From NCBI GenBank assembly GCA_017961295.1, contig JAGCXL010000014.1, forward strand, positions 1 to 53,206: DNA of 53,206 bases, written 5' to 3'. The position numbers were made by a program, and so were the translations under genes. Below are positions 5,710 through 17,620 of this stretch, one piece after another; positions within the stretch are counted from its first letter, which is position 1; the number at the start of each line of letters is the position of its first letter. The stretch comes from Elusimicrobiaceae bacterium (GTDB lineage: Bacteria > Elusimicrobiota > Elusimicrobia > Elusimicrobiales > Elusimicrobiaceae). The notes under the pieces were generated by a model. That model saw only the letters and a program-made list of their open reading frames with translations, was not told the origin of the DNA and made no database searches.

Positions 5710-7121
5710 AAATACACTTTGTAGGTATCGGCGGGGTAGGTATGTCCGCCTTAGCTCAACTTCACGCCATGAGTAATGACGAGGTTACCGGCTCGGATCG
5801 GCTAATCAGCAAAGGCTACACCGACATGGCCTTGTGGGATTATCTCAAAAAATTAGATATTAAACTTTATCCGCAAGACGGTAGTGGCATTGATGAAAAA
5901 ACCGAACTGGTTATTTTATCTTCCGCCATTGAAGAAGATAACCCGGAACTTATTAAAGCCAAGCAACTCGGTATCCCCACCCTGCACCGTAGCGAACTTT
6001 TGGCTCAGCACGTGGCCGAGCACCGCACGATTGCCGTCTCCGGCACCAGCGGAAAAAGCACCACAACGGCTATGGTCTATGATATTTTGGCTTTTGCGGG
6101 TCTGTCTCCGTCCGTCATTACGGGCGCAGCTATTTTATCCCTACAAAAAGAACAAGGCGTTTTTGGAAACGTTTACAAAGGCAATAGCGATATTTTAGTT
6201 ATTGAGGCCGACGAAAGCGACGGCTCTATTGTTAAATACCAACCCTACTTGGGCCTATGTCTAAACTTGCAAAAAGACCACAAAGAAATTGACATTTTGC
6301 AGGGTTACTTTAAACAGTTTATTTCCCATTGTAAAACCGCAATTATCAATGCGGAAGAAGAAAACTTACGTGCCCTGGGGGCCGACAAATCGTTCGGTAT
6401 TTCTCTGGGTGACGTGCACCCCACCGATATTAAAGTGGACGGTTTCGGTTCGGATTTTACGATTCAGGGCCAACCGTTCCGCCTGCAAATCCCCGGTGTG
6501 CACAACGTAGCCAACGCTACCGCCGCCGTCGCGGCCGCTTTGCATATGGGTGTAGATTTACAAACCTGCGCGCAGGCGTTAAGCCGTTTTACCGGGATTG
6601 CCCGCCGCTTTGCCTCTATCGGCAGTTACAACAAAATTGAAGTGGTGGACGATTTTGCCCACAACCCACACAAATTAGCCGCCACGATAGCGGCGGCGCA
6701 CCTACGCGGCAAACGCGTACTTGCTTTCTATCAACCGCACGCGTTTACGTCTATTAAACTTTTGTCGCACGAATTTGTGGACAGTTTTGCCAAAAGTATC
6801 GGCCCGGATGACCACCTGTGGCTCACGGAAGTATATTATCCCGGCGGCACGATTCCCGACGGGATTACCTGCAAAACCGTCTATGACGGGCTTAAAAAAC
6901 GCGGAGTAAATGTATCCTACGAAGCCTGCCGAGAACGCATTTTAGCCCAAATGGCGGCCGCAGCTCAGCCGGGTGATATTTTGCTTGTCCTCGGCGCGCG
7001 CGACCCCACTTTAACGGACTTTGCCCGCAAGTTACTTGCCGGTTTACGTGTGGCACAAAGTTTATGCAACTGCTCTAAATGTATGTTGGGCAACTGTTGC
7101 ATGGCCTTTGAAACAAAATAA
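5706..7121 (+). CDS. Mur ligase family protein, MurC/Mpl-like, with Cys-rich tail
   Basis: A 471-residue ATP-dependent amide ligase homologue. The N-terminal domain starts IHFVGIGGVGMSALA, as in MurC and Mpl (UDP-MurNAc binding). The central P-loop is GTSGKSTTT (113-121), where MurC usually has GTHGKTTT. The acidic motif EADESDGS (167-174), PGVHNVANA (263-271) and RRFASIG plus DDFAHNPHK (315-323) follow; the last resembles Mpl DDFAHHP more than MurC DYGHHP. The C-terminus carries five cysteines in the last 18 residues (454, 456, 459, 464, 465), which is not a usual MurC feature. Being fourth in a diaminopimelate operon suggests cell-wall precursor synthesis. MurC itself is possible; an Mpl-like recycling ligase is the alternative. 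Confidence 0.8.
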   Translation: MKIHFVGIGGVGMSALAQLHAMSNDEVTGSDRLISKGYTDMALWDYLKKLDIKLYPQDGSGIDEKTELVILSSAIEEDNPELIKAKQLGIPTLHRSELLAQHVAEHRTIAVSGTSGKSTTTAMVYDILAFAGLSPSVITGAAILSLQKEQGVFGNVYKGNSDILVIEADESDGSIVKYQPYLGLCLNLQKDHKEIDILQGYFKQFISHCKTAIINAEEENLRALGADKSFGISLGDVHPTDIKVDGFGSDFTIQGQPFRLQIPGVHNVANATAAVAAALHMGVDLQTCAQALSRFTGIARRFASIGSYNKIEVVDDFAHNPHKLAATIAAAHLRGKRVLAFYQPHAFTSIKLLSHEFVDSFAKSIGPDDHLWLTEVYYPGGTIPDGITCKTVYDGLKKRGVNVSYEACRERILAQMAAAAQPGDILLVLGARDPTLTDFARKLLAGLRVAQSLCNCSKCMLGNCCMAFETK

Positions 7122-7137
7122 AACAGGAGAATAAATT

Positions 7138-7638
7138 ATGAACAAACAAAAAGCACTTATTATTTTAAGCACACTTTTAGCGGTGCTTACCGTCGGTTGT
7201 GCGCATATTCCGCAACAAGCGCAGGTAGATGAAGCCAAGACCAATTTACGCGCTATCGGCGATAAACTGGGTACGTATTATGCCAAAAACAAAAAATATC
7301 CCGCGCAAGACAGTCAAGCCGACCGCTTTGCCGCGCTAAATATGCAAGATCCCTCTAACGACGTTTGGAAATACCGATTTTTCTGCAATAATCATGCAAA
7401 CACCTGCTTTGCCACTGCCCGTAATTTAGAAAAAGACGGCAAGCAAATGACGTTGCGCTTAAGCGTGGAAAAAAGCACCCCGCAATCTTTTATTTACGTG
7501 CAACAACAGCAAACAAAAGCAGCCAAACAACAAGGAGATTTGAAACTGTCCACCGAACAACGCTCACAGGCCAGCAAAAGTGCTTGTGAAAAAATCGGTG
7601 GTCGTTTTGATGAAAAAATGAGTTGTGTGTTAGAATAG
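7138..7638 (+). CDS. Putative lipoprotein with pilin-like N-terminal region
   Basis: A 166-residue exported protein of unknown function. The signal peptide ends in a lipobox with Cys21 (AVLTVGC). The mature region begins with a helix and the segment AIGDKLGTYYAKNKKYP, a pattern typical of the globular region of type IV pilins and pseudopilins (long helix, then an aromatic/YP motif). Four later cysteines (CNN, NTC, KSAC, MSC) could form two disulfides. AGGAG lies 8 nt before the ATG. It follows the Mur ligase by 16 bp and ends at a bidirectional terminator, so it is probably the last gene of the dap operon. Confidence 0.75.
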   Translation: MNKQKALIILSTLLAVLTVGCAHIPQQAQVDEAKTNLRAIGDKLGTYYAKNKKYPAQDSQADRFAALNMQDPSNDVWKYRFFCNNHANTCFATARNLEKDGKQMTLRLSVEKSTPQSFIYVQQQQTKAAKQQGDLKLSTEQRSQASKSACEKIGGRFDEKMSCVLE

Positions 7639-7660
7639 TTTTAAAGTAAAAACATTTGTT

Positions 7661-7690
7661 AAAAACCCGCTTTAACAAGCGGGTTTTTAA
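7661..7690. terminator. Bidirectional intrinsic terminator
   Basis: AAAAACCCGC (7661-7670) pairs with GCGGGTTTTT (7679-7688) around an 8-nt loop. It separates the rightward dap operon from the leftward pth operon; the pth stop codon lies inside the right arm. Confidence 0.9.
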
Positions 7691-8247
7691 TTAAACTCGT
7701 TCATGGCCTTTTGCAGGCCGTCTTTGAAATAACTTTCCAGCGCACAGACCGCGCGCGTAAGGGCAGGTTCCAACAATTCTTCTTCTTGCCGGGAAAACTT
7801 ACCCAGCACAAAATTAACTAAATCAAATTTTTCAGGTTTGGGTCCGATTCCGCAGCGTAGCCGCGCAATTTTGTCTGTACCCATTTGCTCAATAATGTTT
7901 TTCATGCCTTTTTGACCGCCGGCAGAACCACTGCCGCGCAAGCGTAACTTCCCTACCTCTAAAGAAACATCATCAAAGCAAACAATTACCCGGTCTGGCG
8001 TAATTTTATAAAACCGGGCCAGGCTACTCACAGCCTGACCCGATAAATTCATATACGTGTGGGGTTTTAACAAAAATACGTCACAGCCCGCCACGGATAC
8101 TTTGCCATATACTCCCAGTTTCTGCCAAGGTTGCCATTGTACGCCCCACTTACTTGCGGCTGCGTCCACCATGCGAAATCCCACATTGTGCCGCGTACGC
8201 TCGTATTCAGGGCCGGGGTTTCCCAAGCCAACCAGGAGGTATTGCAT
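7687..8247 (-). CDS. pth: Peptidyl-tRNA hydrolase
   Basis: A 186-residue enzyme that recycles tRNA from prematurely released peptidyl-tRNA. Asn10 (GLGNPG), catalytic His20 (RTRHNVGF), Asn67 (TYMNLSG) and the DD pair at 92-93 are present. The usual GGHNG loop reads GGQKGMKN (110-117), so the residue equivalent to E. coli Asn114 is Lys. It follows rplY by 3 bp as the last gene of glmU-prs-rplY-pth, and its stop codon lies within the terminator. Confidence 0.95.
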   Translation of the reverse strand: MQYLLVGLGNPGPEYERTRHNVGFRMVDAAASKWGVQWQPWQKLGVYGKVSVAGCDVFLLKPHTYMNLSGQAVSSLARFYKITPDRVIVCFDDVSLEVGKLRLRGSGSAGGQKGMKNIIEQMGTDKIARLRCGIGPKPEKFDLVNFVLGKFSRQEEELLEPALTRAVCALESYFKDGLQKAMNEFN

Positions 8248-8250
8248 AAA

Positions 8251-8931
8251 CTATTTTTTAGCCGCTTCGGTCCCTTTGGTAAGGTTTCCTTCTTCGTCTT
8301 TCTTACCTTTGGTAGAAGAGCTTTCCGGTTGGGCAGCAGCTGCATCGGCAGCGGCGGCGGGAGCGGGCGTTTCTTCATCTTTCGGAATCGCCAAGTGCAC
8401 CACCGGGGCTTCTTTGTCGGTTTTAAGTTCAACACCTTCCGGCAATTTAATATCACCGGCCACAATACCTTTGTTGATGGTCATGGGGGTAATATCTACC
8501 ACAATTTCGTGCGGGATGGCACTTACTAAAGCGCGTACTTCAATTTCGCGCATAATGTGTTCCACGATAGCACCGTATTGGGCAATATCGGCACAAGTCC
8601 CTTCCAAGCGGATCGGTACCACCACGTCCATTTTGTCTTTCATGCTTACGCGTTGAAAGTCGGCATGGATCGGTTTATCGGTTACCGCGTGGTATTGTAC
8701 TTCTTTAACTAGCGCCAGTTCTTTGGTCCCGTTGAGGTTTACTTCTACTAACGTATTTTTACCGGCTTTAATGATTTTATCCAAATCTTTCATGCTGACG
8801 GTTACGCTAACAGGTTCTTTGTGCCCGCCATACACTACGGCCGGTACATTTTTTTCGGCTCTAATCTTAGAGAGAGCCCCTTTTACGCCGATGCCTTCGC
8901 GGGCGGCGGCAGAGATACTTACTTTTTCCAT
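8251..8931 (-). CDS. rplY: 50S ribosomal protein L25 (Ctc/TL5 form)
   Basis: A 226-residue 5S rRNA-binding ribosomal protein. The N-terminal L25 domain (about 1-92: REGIGVKGALSKIR, VPAVVYGG, VQYHAVTDKPIHADF) is followed by the beta-rich Ctc/TL5 domain (about 95-185), then a low-complexity Ala-, Lys- and Glu-rich tail. The usual linkage of this gene to prs upstream and pth downstream is seen here. AGGAG-like sequence lies just before the ATG. Confidence 0.95.
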   Translation of the reverse strand: MEKVSISAAAREGIGVKGALSKIRAEKNVPAVVYGGHKEPVSVTVSMKDLDKIIKAGKNTLVEVNLNGTKELALVKEVQYHAVTDKPIHADFQRVSMKDKMDVVVPIRLEGTCADIAQYGAIVEHIMREIEVRALVSAIPHEIVVDITPMTINKGIVAGDIKLPEGVELKTDKEAPVVHLAIPKDEETPAPAAAADAAAAQPESSSTKGKKDEEGNLTKGTEAAKK

Positions 8932-8957
8932 CTTATTTCTCCTTTTATTTTAAAAAT

Positions 8958-9902
8958 TTAGTTAAACATACCACTGATGGATTGTCCGTCGTGGTTGCGT
9001 TGGATTGCGTCTGCTAAAATATGTGATACAGACAGCGTTTCCACTTTCGGTCCCAAATCACGCACCGGCAAAGAATCGGTAATAATCAGCTTTTTAATTT
9101 CACTGTTATTAATACGTTCTACGGCGTTGCGCGAGAGCAACCCATGGGCACACGCTGCATATACTTCACGCGCACCCTGTTCTTTAATTTTATTGGCTAC
9201 GGTGGTTAAAGTGCCCGCCGTATCTACAATATCATCAAAAATAATACACACTTTGTCTTTCACGTCCCCGATGACGTTATAAACAACCGCTTCGTTGGGT
9301 TTAGGGCGTCGTTTATCAATAATAACAAGCCCCGCGTCCATTTTGGCGGCAAATTTACGGGCACGTTCTACGCCCCCTACGTCCGGGGAAATAACAACCA
9401 AATCTTCCCGCTTAAATTCTTGGAAGTAATCCAAAAACACTTTGCGGGCACGTAAATGGTCTACGGGAATATCAAAAAATCCCTGAATTTGTCCGGCGTG
9501 CAAGTCAATCGCCATCACCCGGTCCGCCCCGGCCTGCGTGATTAAGTTACAGGCCAATTTAGCGGTAATCGGCACACGCGGCGAAGATTTGCGATCTGCA
9601 CGGGCGTAGCCAAAATAGGGAATTACCGCTGTAATTTTGCCCGCACTGGCGCGTTTAAACGCGTCAATCATAATTAAAAGCTCCATCAAGTTTTCATTGA
9701 CAGGCGGGCAGGTAGGTTGAATAATATAGCAGTCATGCGCACGTACAGACTCCAGAATTTGTACGTCTACTTCTCCGTCGGCAAAGCGTTCTACGTGCAA
9801 TTTGCCAAGCTCTATATTTAAATGTTCGCAGATTTTCTGGGCCAGGGGTAAGTTTGCATTGCCGGAAAAAATGCGCAAGTCGCCATTTACGCTTTTAGTC
9901 AT
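8958..9902 (-). CDS. prs: Ribose-phosphate pyrophosphokinase
   Basis: A 314-residue cytoplasmic PRPP synthase feeding nucleotide, histidine and tryptophan synthesis. Visible motifs: FSGNANLPLAQKI near the N-terminus, the ATP-binding YFGYARADRK with flexible-loop lysine and SSPRVPITAKL, the PRPP-binding loop IIFDDIVDTAGTL, and the divalent-metal region VMAIDLHAGQIQGFF. Length is standard. Its start overlaps the end of glmU by 8 bp. Confidence 0.97.
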   Translation of the reverse strand: MTKSVNGDLRIFSGNANLPLAQKICEHLNIELGKLHVERFADGEVDVQILESVRAHDCYIIQPTCPPVNENLMELLIMIDAFKRASAGKITAVIPYFGYARADRKSSPRVPITAKLACNLITQAGADRVMAIDLHAGQIQGFFDIPVDHLRARKVFLDYFQEFKREDLVVISPDVGGVERARKFAAKMDAGLVIIDKRRPKPNEAVVYNVIGDVKDKVCIIFDDIVDTAGTLTTVANKIKEQGAREVYAACAHGLLSRNAVERINNSEIKKLIITDSLPVRDLGPKVETLSVSHILADAIQRNHDGQSISGMFN

Positions 9903-11292
9903 CTTTTTTCACACCTTTTTTTTCTAGAACGACCTGGCGCGAACGGGCAATTGCCAATCCTTGGGAAGCCACTTCCTTGGTAATGGTTGACCCCGCGCCG
10001 ATTTTTGCATATTCGTGCACCGTAACGGGTGCTACAAAATTCACGTTAGACCCTACAAACACATGGTCCTCAATGACCGTAGTATGTTTGTTTTTTCCGT
10101 CGTAGTTACACGTAATGGTTCCGGCGCCGACATTTACCCCCGCGCCCATTTGAGTGTCCCCAATGTAACTTAAGTGATTGACTTTGGACCCTTCGCCAAT
10201 AACGGCTTTTTTAATTTCAGAAAAATTGCCCACTTTGGCACCTTTTTTGAGAATAGATTTCGGGCGCAAGTGTGCATAGGGCCCTAATTGGCAGTTTTCT
10301 GCTACTTCGCTCTCTTCAATGTAGGTACCCAATTTAAGAGTTACGTCGTTATGAATAATAGAATTGTTGATATATACACTGCTTTCCAGCGTGCAGTTTT
10401 GACCGATTTGCGTATTGCCCAGTAAATAACAACCCGACGCAATTACGGTGTCTGCGCCGATTTGTACCCCCGCATCAATATAAGTGTCTTGTGGGTTAAT
10501 GAGCGTAACCCCGTTATCCATATGATAGCGGTTAATGCGCGCGCGCATAATTTGCGCCGCTTGCGCCAGTTGTTCGCGGCTATTAACACCCAAGGCTTGC
10601 TCATAATCATTAGAAGCAAACACCACCGCCGGCATTTCTTGTTTGATAAGCGCTAGCGTATCGGTTAAATAATACTCGTGCTTAGGCCCTTGCGGTTTTA
10701 ATTGAGCAAGCGCCTTTTGCAAAGCCGCGCTATTAAATACATACATCCCGCTGTTAATTTCGCAGATTTTCTTTGTTTCCGCGTCGGCATCAGCATCTTC
10801 TACGATTTTTTCAAATTGATTTTGTGCCCCACACACAATACGCCCATAACCCGCCGGATTGGGTACTTTTACCGCCAGTACCAATGCACCGGCTTTTGCA
10901 TGTTCAAATGCGGTTTGCATGGCTTGCAACGTATCTGCCTGCAACAGCGGCACATCCCCATTTAAAATCATCACATTATTGTGCTTTTGTAAAAAAGGCA
11001 GGGCGGCTTTGACAGCCGAGCCCGAACCGGCCAGTTCGGTTTGCTCGTAAAACTCCACCGGGGCAGTAATACCCCACGCGGCGGAGTTGTCTAAAACGGT
11101 TTGTTTAACTTGATTGGCCCCATGCCCGATAACAATACCGATCCCCGCAGGATTTAATGCCTGCGCAGCTTTTAAAATATGCGCTAATATAGGGAACCCG
11201 CAAACCGCGTGGAGCGGTTTAGGGAGGTTAGATTTCATTCGCGTGCCTTTACCGGCCGCGAGGATTAAAACACTTCTATTTTTGGCTACCAT
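9895..11292 (-). CDS. glmU: Bifunctional GlmU: GlcN-1-P acetyltransferase / GlcNAc-1-P uridyltransferase
   Basis: A 465-residue enzyme making UDP-GlcNAc, precursor of peptidoglycan and LPS. The N-terminal uridyltransferase domain has LAAGKGTRMKSNLPKPLH (11-28) and ILNGDVPLL. The C-terminal half is a left-handed beta-helix of hexapeptide repeats with the acetyltransferase motifs HLSYIGD and GAGTITCNYDGKNKHTT. Both activities therefore look intact. It is the first gene of a leftward operon with prs, rplY and pth, preceded by its own promoter close to the end of atpC. Confidence 0.97.
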   Translation of the reverse strand: MVAKNRSVLILAAGKGTRMKSNLPKPLHAVCGFPILAHILKAAQALNPAGIGIVIGHGANQVKQTVLDNSAAWGITAPVEFYEQTELAGSGSAVKAALPFLQKHNNVMILNGDVPLLQADTLQAMQTAFEHAKAGALVLAVKVPNPAGYGRIVCGAQNQFEKIVEDADADAETKKICEINSGMYVFNSAALQKALAQLKPQGPKHEYYLTDTLALIKQEMPAVVFASNDYEQALGVNSREQLAQAAQIMRARINRYHMDNGVTLINPQDTYIDAGVQIGADTVIASGCYLLGNTQIGQNCTLESSVYINNSIIHNDVTLKLGTYIEESEVAENCQLGPYAHLRPKSILKKGAKVGNFSEIKKAVIGEGSKVNHLSYIGDTQMGAGVNVGAGTITCNYDGKNKHTTVIEDHVFVGSNVNFVAPVTVHEYAKIGAGSTITKEVASQGLAIARSRQVVLEKKGVKKDD

Positions 11293-11336
11293 TTTGTTTA
11301 ACTCTTGCCTAAAAATAAGATAAATTGAACAAATAT

Positions 11337-11365
11337 ATTATACAAAACTAGCGTAATCGGCGCAA
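11337..11365 (-). promoter_or_regulatory. Promoter of glmU-prs-rplY-pth
   Basis: On the minus strand TTGCGC (11360-11365), a 17-nt spacer and perfect TATAAT (11337-11342). No clear terminator separates it from atpC, so read-through from the ATP synthase operon could add to this promoter. Confidence 0.65.
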
Positions 11366-11370
11366 GGACA

Positions 11371-11777
11371 TTACAAATGTTTCTTTTTGACTTTCATGCG
11401 GGCAATGGCTTGCTTAATTTCCAGTTCTGCCAGTTCAAAATCAATATCTGCGTCTTTATTGGATAATGACTCTTTTAATGCCTTGATACGCTGTTTCTCT
11501 TTTTCTTCGTCAATTTCACCGGCCAAAGCGGCACTTTCGGCAAACACGTTGACTACATCATTAAGCACTTCCACAAACCCGCCCAACGCGGCAAATTCTT
11601 CCTCTTTACCGTCCGCTTTATAGCGTAGTGACCCCATCCCAAGCTGCACAATCGTTTTAACGTGACCGGGCAAAATGCCCATTTCTCCCAGCAAAGCCGG
11701 CAAAATTACCATATCCACCGGCATTTCTTTGATGAGTTGTTTTTCGGGCGTAATCAAATTAAGGGTCAGCTTTTTCA

Positions 11778-11778
<1 letters not shown>
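11371..11778 (-). CDS. atpC: ATP synthase epsilon subunit
   Basis: A 135-residue central-stalk subunit that couples and inhibits F1. The N-terminal beta-barrel (about 1-85, with LLGEMGILPGHVKTI and ALGGFVEV) is followed by a C-terminal alpha-hairpin rich in Lys and Glu (about 88-132), the inhibitory domain. It is last in the ATP synthase operon and its ATG overlaps the atpD stop by one base. Confidence 0.95.
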
Positions 11779-14113
<2,335 letters not shown>

Positions 14114-15052
14114 TTATCTGTTTTCCGCTTTTAAAATTTTTACGTAATCGGCAATCCCGGCTTCCAGCGTATAATCGGGCGTATATCCCAATTTCTCTTT
14201 GGACTTGGTAATATCCGCCTGTGTTTTTACCTGAAAGAACGCCTTGTACGGGTTGTCAATATATTCCGGTTCCAAGTTAGTTCCCATTTCTTTATTAAGA
14301 CAGGCAATAATCTCGTTAAAATTGCGCGGGATTCCGGTAGCGGCGTTGTAAACACCGGTTTCTTTGCCGTTATTTACGGCACACAAATTGATTTTGACAA
14401 TATCTTTTACGTACACAAAATCGCGTTGTTGTTCTCCCATTTTAAACACGCGCGGACGTTTGCCCTCTTTCATTTGCAAATAAAGCTGATAAATCATACT
14501 GGCCATTTTGCCTTTGTAATATTCGCCCGGCCCATAGACGTTAAAATAACGCAGTCCGATAATCGTCATGTCGTGATTTTCTTCGGCAAATTGGCGCGCT
14601 ACATTGTCCATAATGGCTTTAGAAAAACCGTATACATTTTCGGGGTGAGTAGGTTGCGTTTCCACGTTAGGTACAGGGCCGTTTCCGTAAGTTGCCGCAG
14701 AAGAAGCATACACTACTTTTTTTATTTCATTTTCAGCCGCAAAATTAAGTAAATTTTTAAACGCTTCCACGTTTTGTTCCATCATAGCTTTTTGATCCGT
14801 TACCGTCGTATCGGTAATGGCGGCTTCGTGGATAATGGCATCAAAATACATCGGGGCCGGCACACACTCAAACAAATCGGCGGTAATCACGTTGCCTTTA
14901 AAACCGATTAAATTTTTAAAGTGTCCGTTTTTTCTAAAATCGTCTAATACGGTAACTTCGTGTCCTTGGGCTTCTAAGGTTTTGGCAATATTGCTACCAA
15001 TAAAACCGGCTCCGCCCGTTACGAGATATTTTTTTCTATTTTTCGTTTCCAT
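14114..15052 (-). CDS. hldD: ADP-glyceromanno-heptose 6-epimerase
   Basis: A 312-residue extended short-chain dehydrogenase that epimerises ADP-D-glycero- to ADP-L-glycero-D-manno-heptose for LPS inner core. The Rossmann motif GGAGFIGSN (13-21), YASSAATYG, the catalytic YGFSK (Tyr-x-x-x-Lys) and the HldD-like segment FNVYGPGEYYKGKMAS are present. Other UDP-sugar epimerases share the fold, but the last segment favours HldD. The gene lies between atpA and atpG: AAGGAG lies within the 9-bp gap after atpA, and the atpG start directly follows its stop. No insertion scar or compositional change is visible. Confidence 0.85.
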   Translation of the reverse strand: METKNRKKYLVTGGAGFIGSNIAKTLEAQGHEVTVLDDFRKNGHFKNLIGFKGNVITADLFECVPAPMYFDAIIHEAAITDTTVTDQKAMMEQNVEAFKNLLNFAAENEIKKVVYASSAATYGNGPVPNVETQPTHPENVYGFSKAIMDNVARQFAEENHDMTIIGLRYFNVYGPGEYYKGKMASMIYQLYLQMKEGKRPRVFKMGEQQRDFVYVKDIVKINLCAVNNGKETGVYNAATGIPRNFNEIIACLNKEMGTNLEPEYIDNPYKAFFQVKTQADITKSKEKLGYTPDYTLEAGIADYVKILKAENR

Positions 15053-15061
15053 ACTTTCTCC

Positions 15062-16585
15062 TTACGCCGGTTTAAAAACCGTTTTAAATTCGTCTAATAC
15101 GCTTTTTATTTTGTTTTCTACTTCTTGCGTTAATTCCGTTGCGGTGTTTAGTACATCTAACGTATCTTGTTTTTGCGCATGCATATACGCCAAAAGTTCC
15201 TTTTCATAACGCAGCACGTCCGTTACTTCTATATCGTCTAAATATCCGTGCGTACCCGCATATAAAACAAGCACCTCTTCCCCTACTTTTAAGGGAGCGT
15301 ATTGGTTTTGTTTAAGTAATTCGGTCATGCGTTTACCGCGGGCAATTTGGCGTTGGGATTCTTTATCCAACTCCGACCCGAACTGCGCAAACCCGGCCAG
15401 TTCCTGGTATTGGGATAAATCAATACGCAGCGTTCCGGCTACTTTGCGCATGGTTTTGCGCTGCGCACTGCCGCCCACGCGGCTGACGGAAAGCCCCACG
15501 TTTACAGCCGGTTTAATACCGCTTAAAAAGAGGTTGCTTTCCAAATAAATCTGTCCGTCTGTAATTGAAATTACGTTGGTAGGAATATAGGCAGATACGT
15601 CATTGGCCTGCGTTTCAATAATCGGCAATGCAGTAATAGAGCCGCCGCCGTTCTCTTTAGAGAGCTTACACGCACGCTCCAATAAACGGGAGTGCAAATA
15701 AAACACGTCACCGGGGTAAGCTTCGCGTCCTGGCGGACGGCGCAACAAAAGCGACATTTCGCGGTAAGCCTGTGCATGTTTGGACAAGTCATCATACACA
15801 ATAAGAATATCTTTGCCCTGCCACATAAAATATTCGCCAATGGCACACCCGGCATAAGGGGCAATATAGAGCATAGAGGCTGGGTCAGACGCGGTGGCTG
15901 ACACCACAATTGTATAATCCATCGCTCCAAAATCGGTCAAGGTTTTAACTACTTGCGCCACGGTACTTTGTTTTTGGCCTACCGCCACATAGATACAAAT
16001 GCAGCGTTCGTTTTCCGGGATATTTTTTTGGTTGATAATCGCGTCAATGGCAATGGCGGTTTTGCCGGTTTGCCGGTCGCCGATGATAAGCTCGCGCTGT
16101 CCTTTACCGATGGGCACCATGGAGTCAATAGCTTTAATCCCGGTTTGCAACGGTTGCTTTACCGGTTGGCGGTCAATAATCCCCGGGGCCACAATATCTA
16201 GCGGCATATTTTTTTCCGGCGCAATTTCGCCTTTGCCGTCTAGCGGTTTACCTAGCGGATCCACCACGCGCCCGATAACACCTTTCCCCACCGGGATGCT
16301 GATTACTTCCCCGGTACGTTTTACAGTATCTCCTTCGTGCACCAACGTATCGGCCCCCATCAGTACACACCCTACGTTGTCATACTCCAAGTTAAGTGCC
16401 ATGCCTTTTACGCCGTGACCAAAATCTACCAACTCACTGGCTTTTACGTTACTAAGTCCGTACACGCGGGCAATTCCGTCGCCCACCTGGATAACGGTTC
16501 CCACTTCGCTTACGTCTAAGGACGTATCAAAATGTTCAATTTTTTCTTTAATAATTTTTGTAATTTCTTCGGGTCTAATCGCCAT
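15062..16585 (-). CDS. atpA: ATP synthase alpha subunit
   Basis: A 507-residue non-catalytic nucleotide-binding F1 subunit. The N-terminal [17 protein letters not shown] helix contacts delta; the P-loop GDRQTGKTA (about 171-179), the arginine-finger region (RVGGSAQ, near 375) and [20 protein letters not shown] are standard. It is followed 9 bp downstream by hldD instead of atpG. Confidence 0.97.
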   Translation of the reverse strand: MAIRPEEITKIIKEKIEHFDTSLDVSEVGTVIQVGDGIARVYGLSNVKASELVDFGHGVKGMALNLEYDNVGCVLMGADTLVHEGDTVKRTGEVISIPVGKGVIGRVVDPLGKPLDGKGEIAPEKNMPLDIVAPGIIDRQPVKQPLQTGIKAIDSMVPIGKGQRELIIGDRQTGKTAIAIDAIINQKNIPENERCICIYVAVGQKQSTVAQVVKTLTDFGAMDYTIVVSATASDPASMLYIAPYAGCAIGEYFMWQGKDILIVYDDLSKHAQAYREMSLLLRRPPGREAYPGDVFYLHSRLLERACKLSKENGGGSITALPIIETQANDVSAYIPTNVISITDGQIYLESNLFLSGIKPAVNVGLSVSRVGGSAQRKTMRKVAGTLRIDLSQYQELAGFAQFGSELDKESQRQIARGKRMTELLKQNQYAPLKVGEEVLVLYAGTHGYLDDIEVTDVLRYEKELLAYMHAQKQDTLDVLNTATELTQEVENKIKSVLDEFKTVFKPA

Positions 16586-16593
16586 AAATATCC

Positions 16594-17121
16594 CTATTTT
16601 GTGATTTGCTGACGTAATTTTTCAAGTCGCGTTTTCAAACTGCCGTCCAGAAGTTCGCCATTGCACCGGGCGGTTAATCCCCCCAGTAAGGCTGGGTCCA
16701 ACTCAAAGGACGCCTCTATCGTTTTGCCGTAACGTATGGAAAGTGATTCTTTGGCGGTTTGTTTTTGCACCGCATTTAATATACGCGCGGTCGTCACAAT
16801 CGCGCGGGAAATTCCTTTTCTGTCATCCAAAAGCGTTTGCACTTGCTCGCAAATGGCACCCAGCAAATTAAGCCTTTTGGCGTCAATAAGCACGCCGATA
16901 AACGCAGCGGCTTGCGGCAATTCTTTGAGCGTTTCGTTAAGTATCAATTTTTTTTGCACGCCGGATAAGCGCGGGTTTTGCAAAGCACTGCCTACTTGCT
17001 CCAATACTTTAGTAGCTGTTGTTAATTCTTGGGCATTTTTTTCGGCTTGCTCTATATTTTGGCTTAAAGCATCATAGGCAGCCGCATAACGCACAGTAGC
17101 AATACGATTTTGGGAATTCAT
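16594..17121 (-). CDS. atpH: ATP synthase delta subunit
   Basis: A 175-residue peripheral-stalk subunit joining F1 alpha to the b subunits. The N-terminal helical domain ([15 protein letters not shown]) and C-terminal segment ending in [20 protein letters not shown] match the family pattern DPSLIGGv.v..gd.viDgS. It sits between atpF and atpA in the usual order. Confidence 0.92.
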   Translation of the reverse strand: MNSQNRIATVRYAAAYDALSQNIEQAEKNAQELTTATKVLEQVGSALQNPRLSGVQKKLILNETLKELPQAAAFIGVLIDAKRLNLLGAICEQVQTLLDDRKGISRAIVTTARILNAVQKQTAKESLSIRYGKTIEASFELDPALLGGLTARCNGELLDGSLKTRLEKLRQQITK

Positions 17122-17122
17122 A

Positions 17123-17617
17123 TTATTTTCCTTTTATTTCTTTAAGCACTTGGTCAACAATTTGGTCTGCCGCGCCGTCTTTTACTTCCCGTTCCATCAC
17201 GCGCGAAGCCGCCAGCACACTTAGCGTTGCAACTTCACTGCGCACATCGGCCAATGCTTTATTTTTTTCAGCCTCAATTTGCGCTTTGGCTTGCTCTAAA
17301 AGGCGGGTGGCTTGCTCTTGTGCTTGCTTTAAGAGTTGTTCTTTTTGTGCTTCGCCCGCTTTTACAGCTTGCGCCATTTTTTGCGTAGCTTCGTTAGAAA
17401 TTTGGGCCAAACGGTCGTCCAATTCCTTTTTAAGATTTTCAGCACTTTGGCGTGCCTGAGCAGCGGTTTGTTTGTCCGTCGCTATTTGGTTTTCGCGTTT
17501 TTCTAGCGCCCCGATAATAGGACCCCACGCAAATTTTTTAAGCAAATAGACGAGCAAAAGAAAGTTACAAACCGTTAATGCCAGTACACCAAAGTCCGGT
17601 TTTAACAAATCTTCCAT
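17123..17617 (-). CDS. atpF: ATP synthase b subunit
   Basis: A 164-residue peripheral-stalk subunit. One N-terminal membrane segment (about 10-27, LALTVCNFLLLVYLLKKF) is followed by a long charged, Ala/Glu/Gln-rich coiled coil (30-160). Only one b gene is seen, so the stator probably uses a homodimer. It starts 3 bp after atpE. Confidence 0.93.
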   Translation of the reverse strand: MEDLLKPDFGVLALTVCNFLLLVYLLKKFAWGPIIGALEKRENQIATDKQTAAQARQSAENLKKELDDRLAQISNEATQKMAQAVKAGEAQKEQLLKQAQEQATRLLEQAKAQIEAEKNKALADVRSEVATLSVLAASRVMEREVKDGAADQIVDQVLKEIKGK

Positions 17618-17620
17618 AAT

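Noticed and set aside
8251-8931. Low-complexity Ala/Glu tail of L25 as a frameshift
   Set aside because: Charged low-complexity tails are common in Ctc-type L25, the frame stays open to a proper stop, and pth follows at normal spacing.
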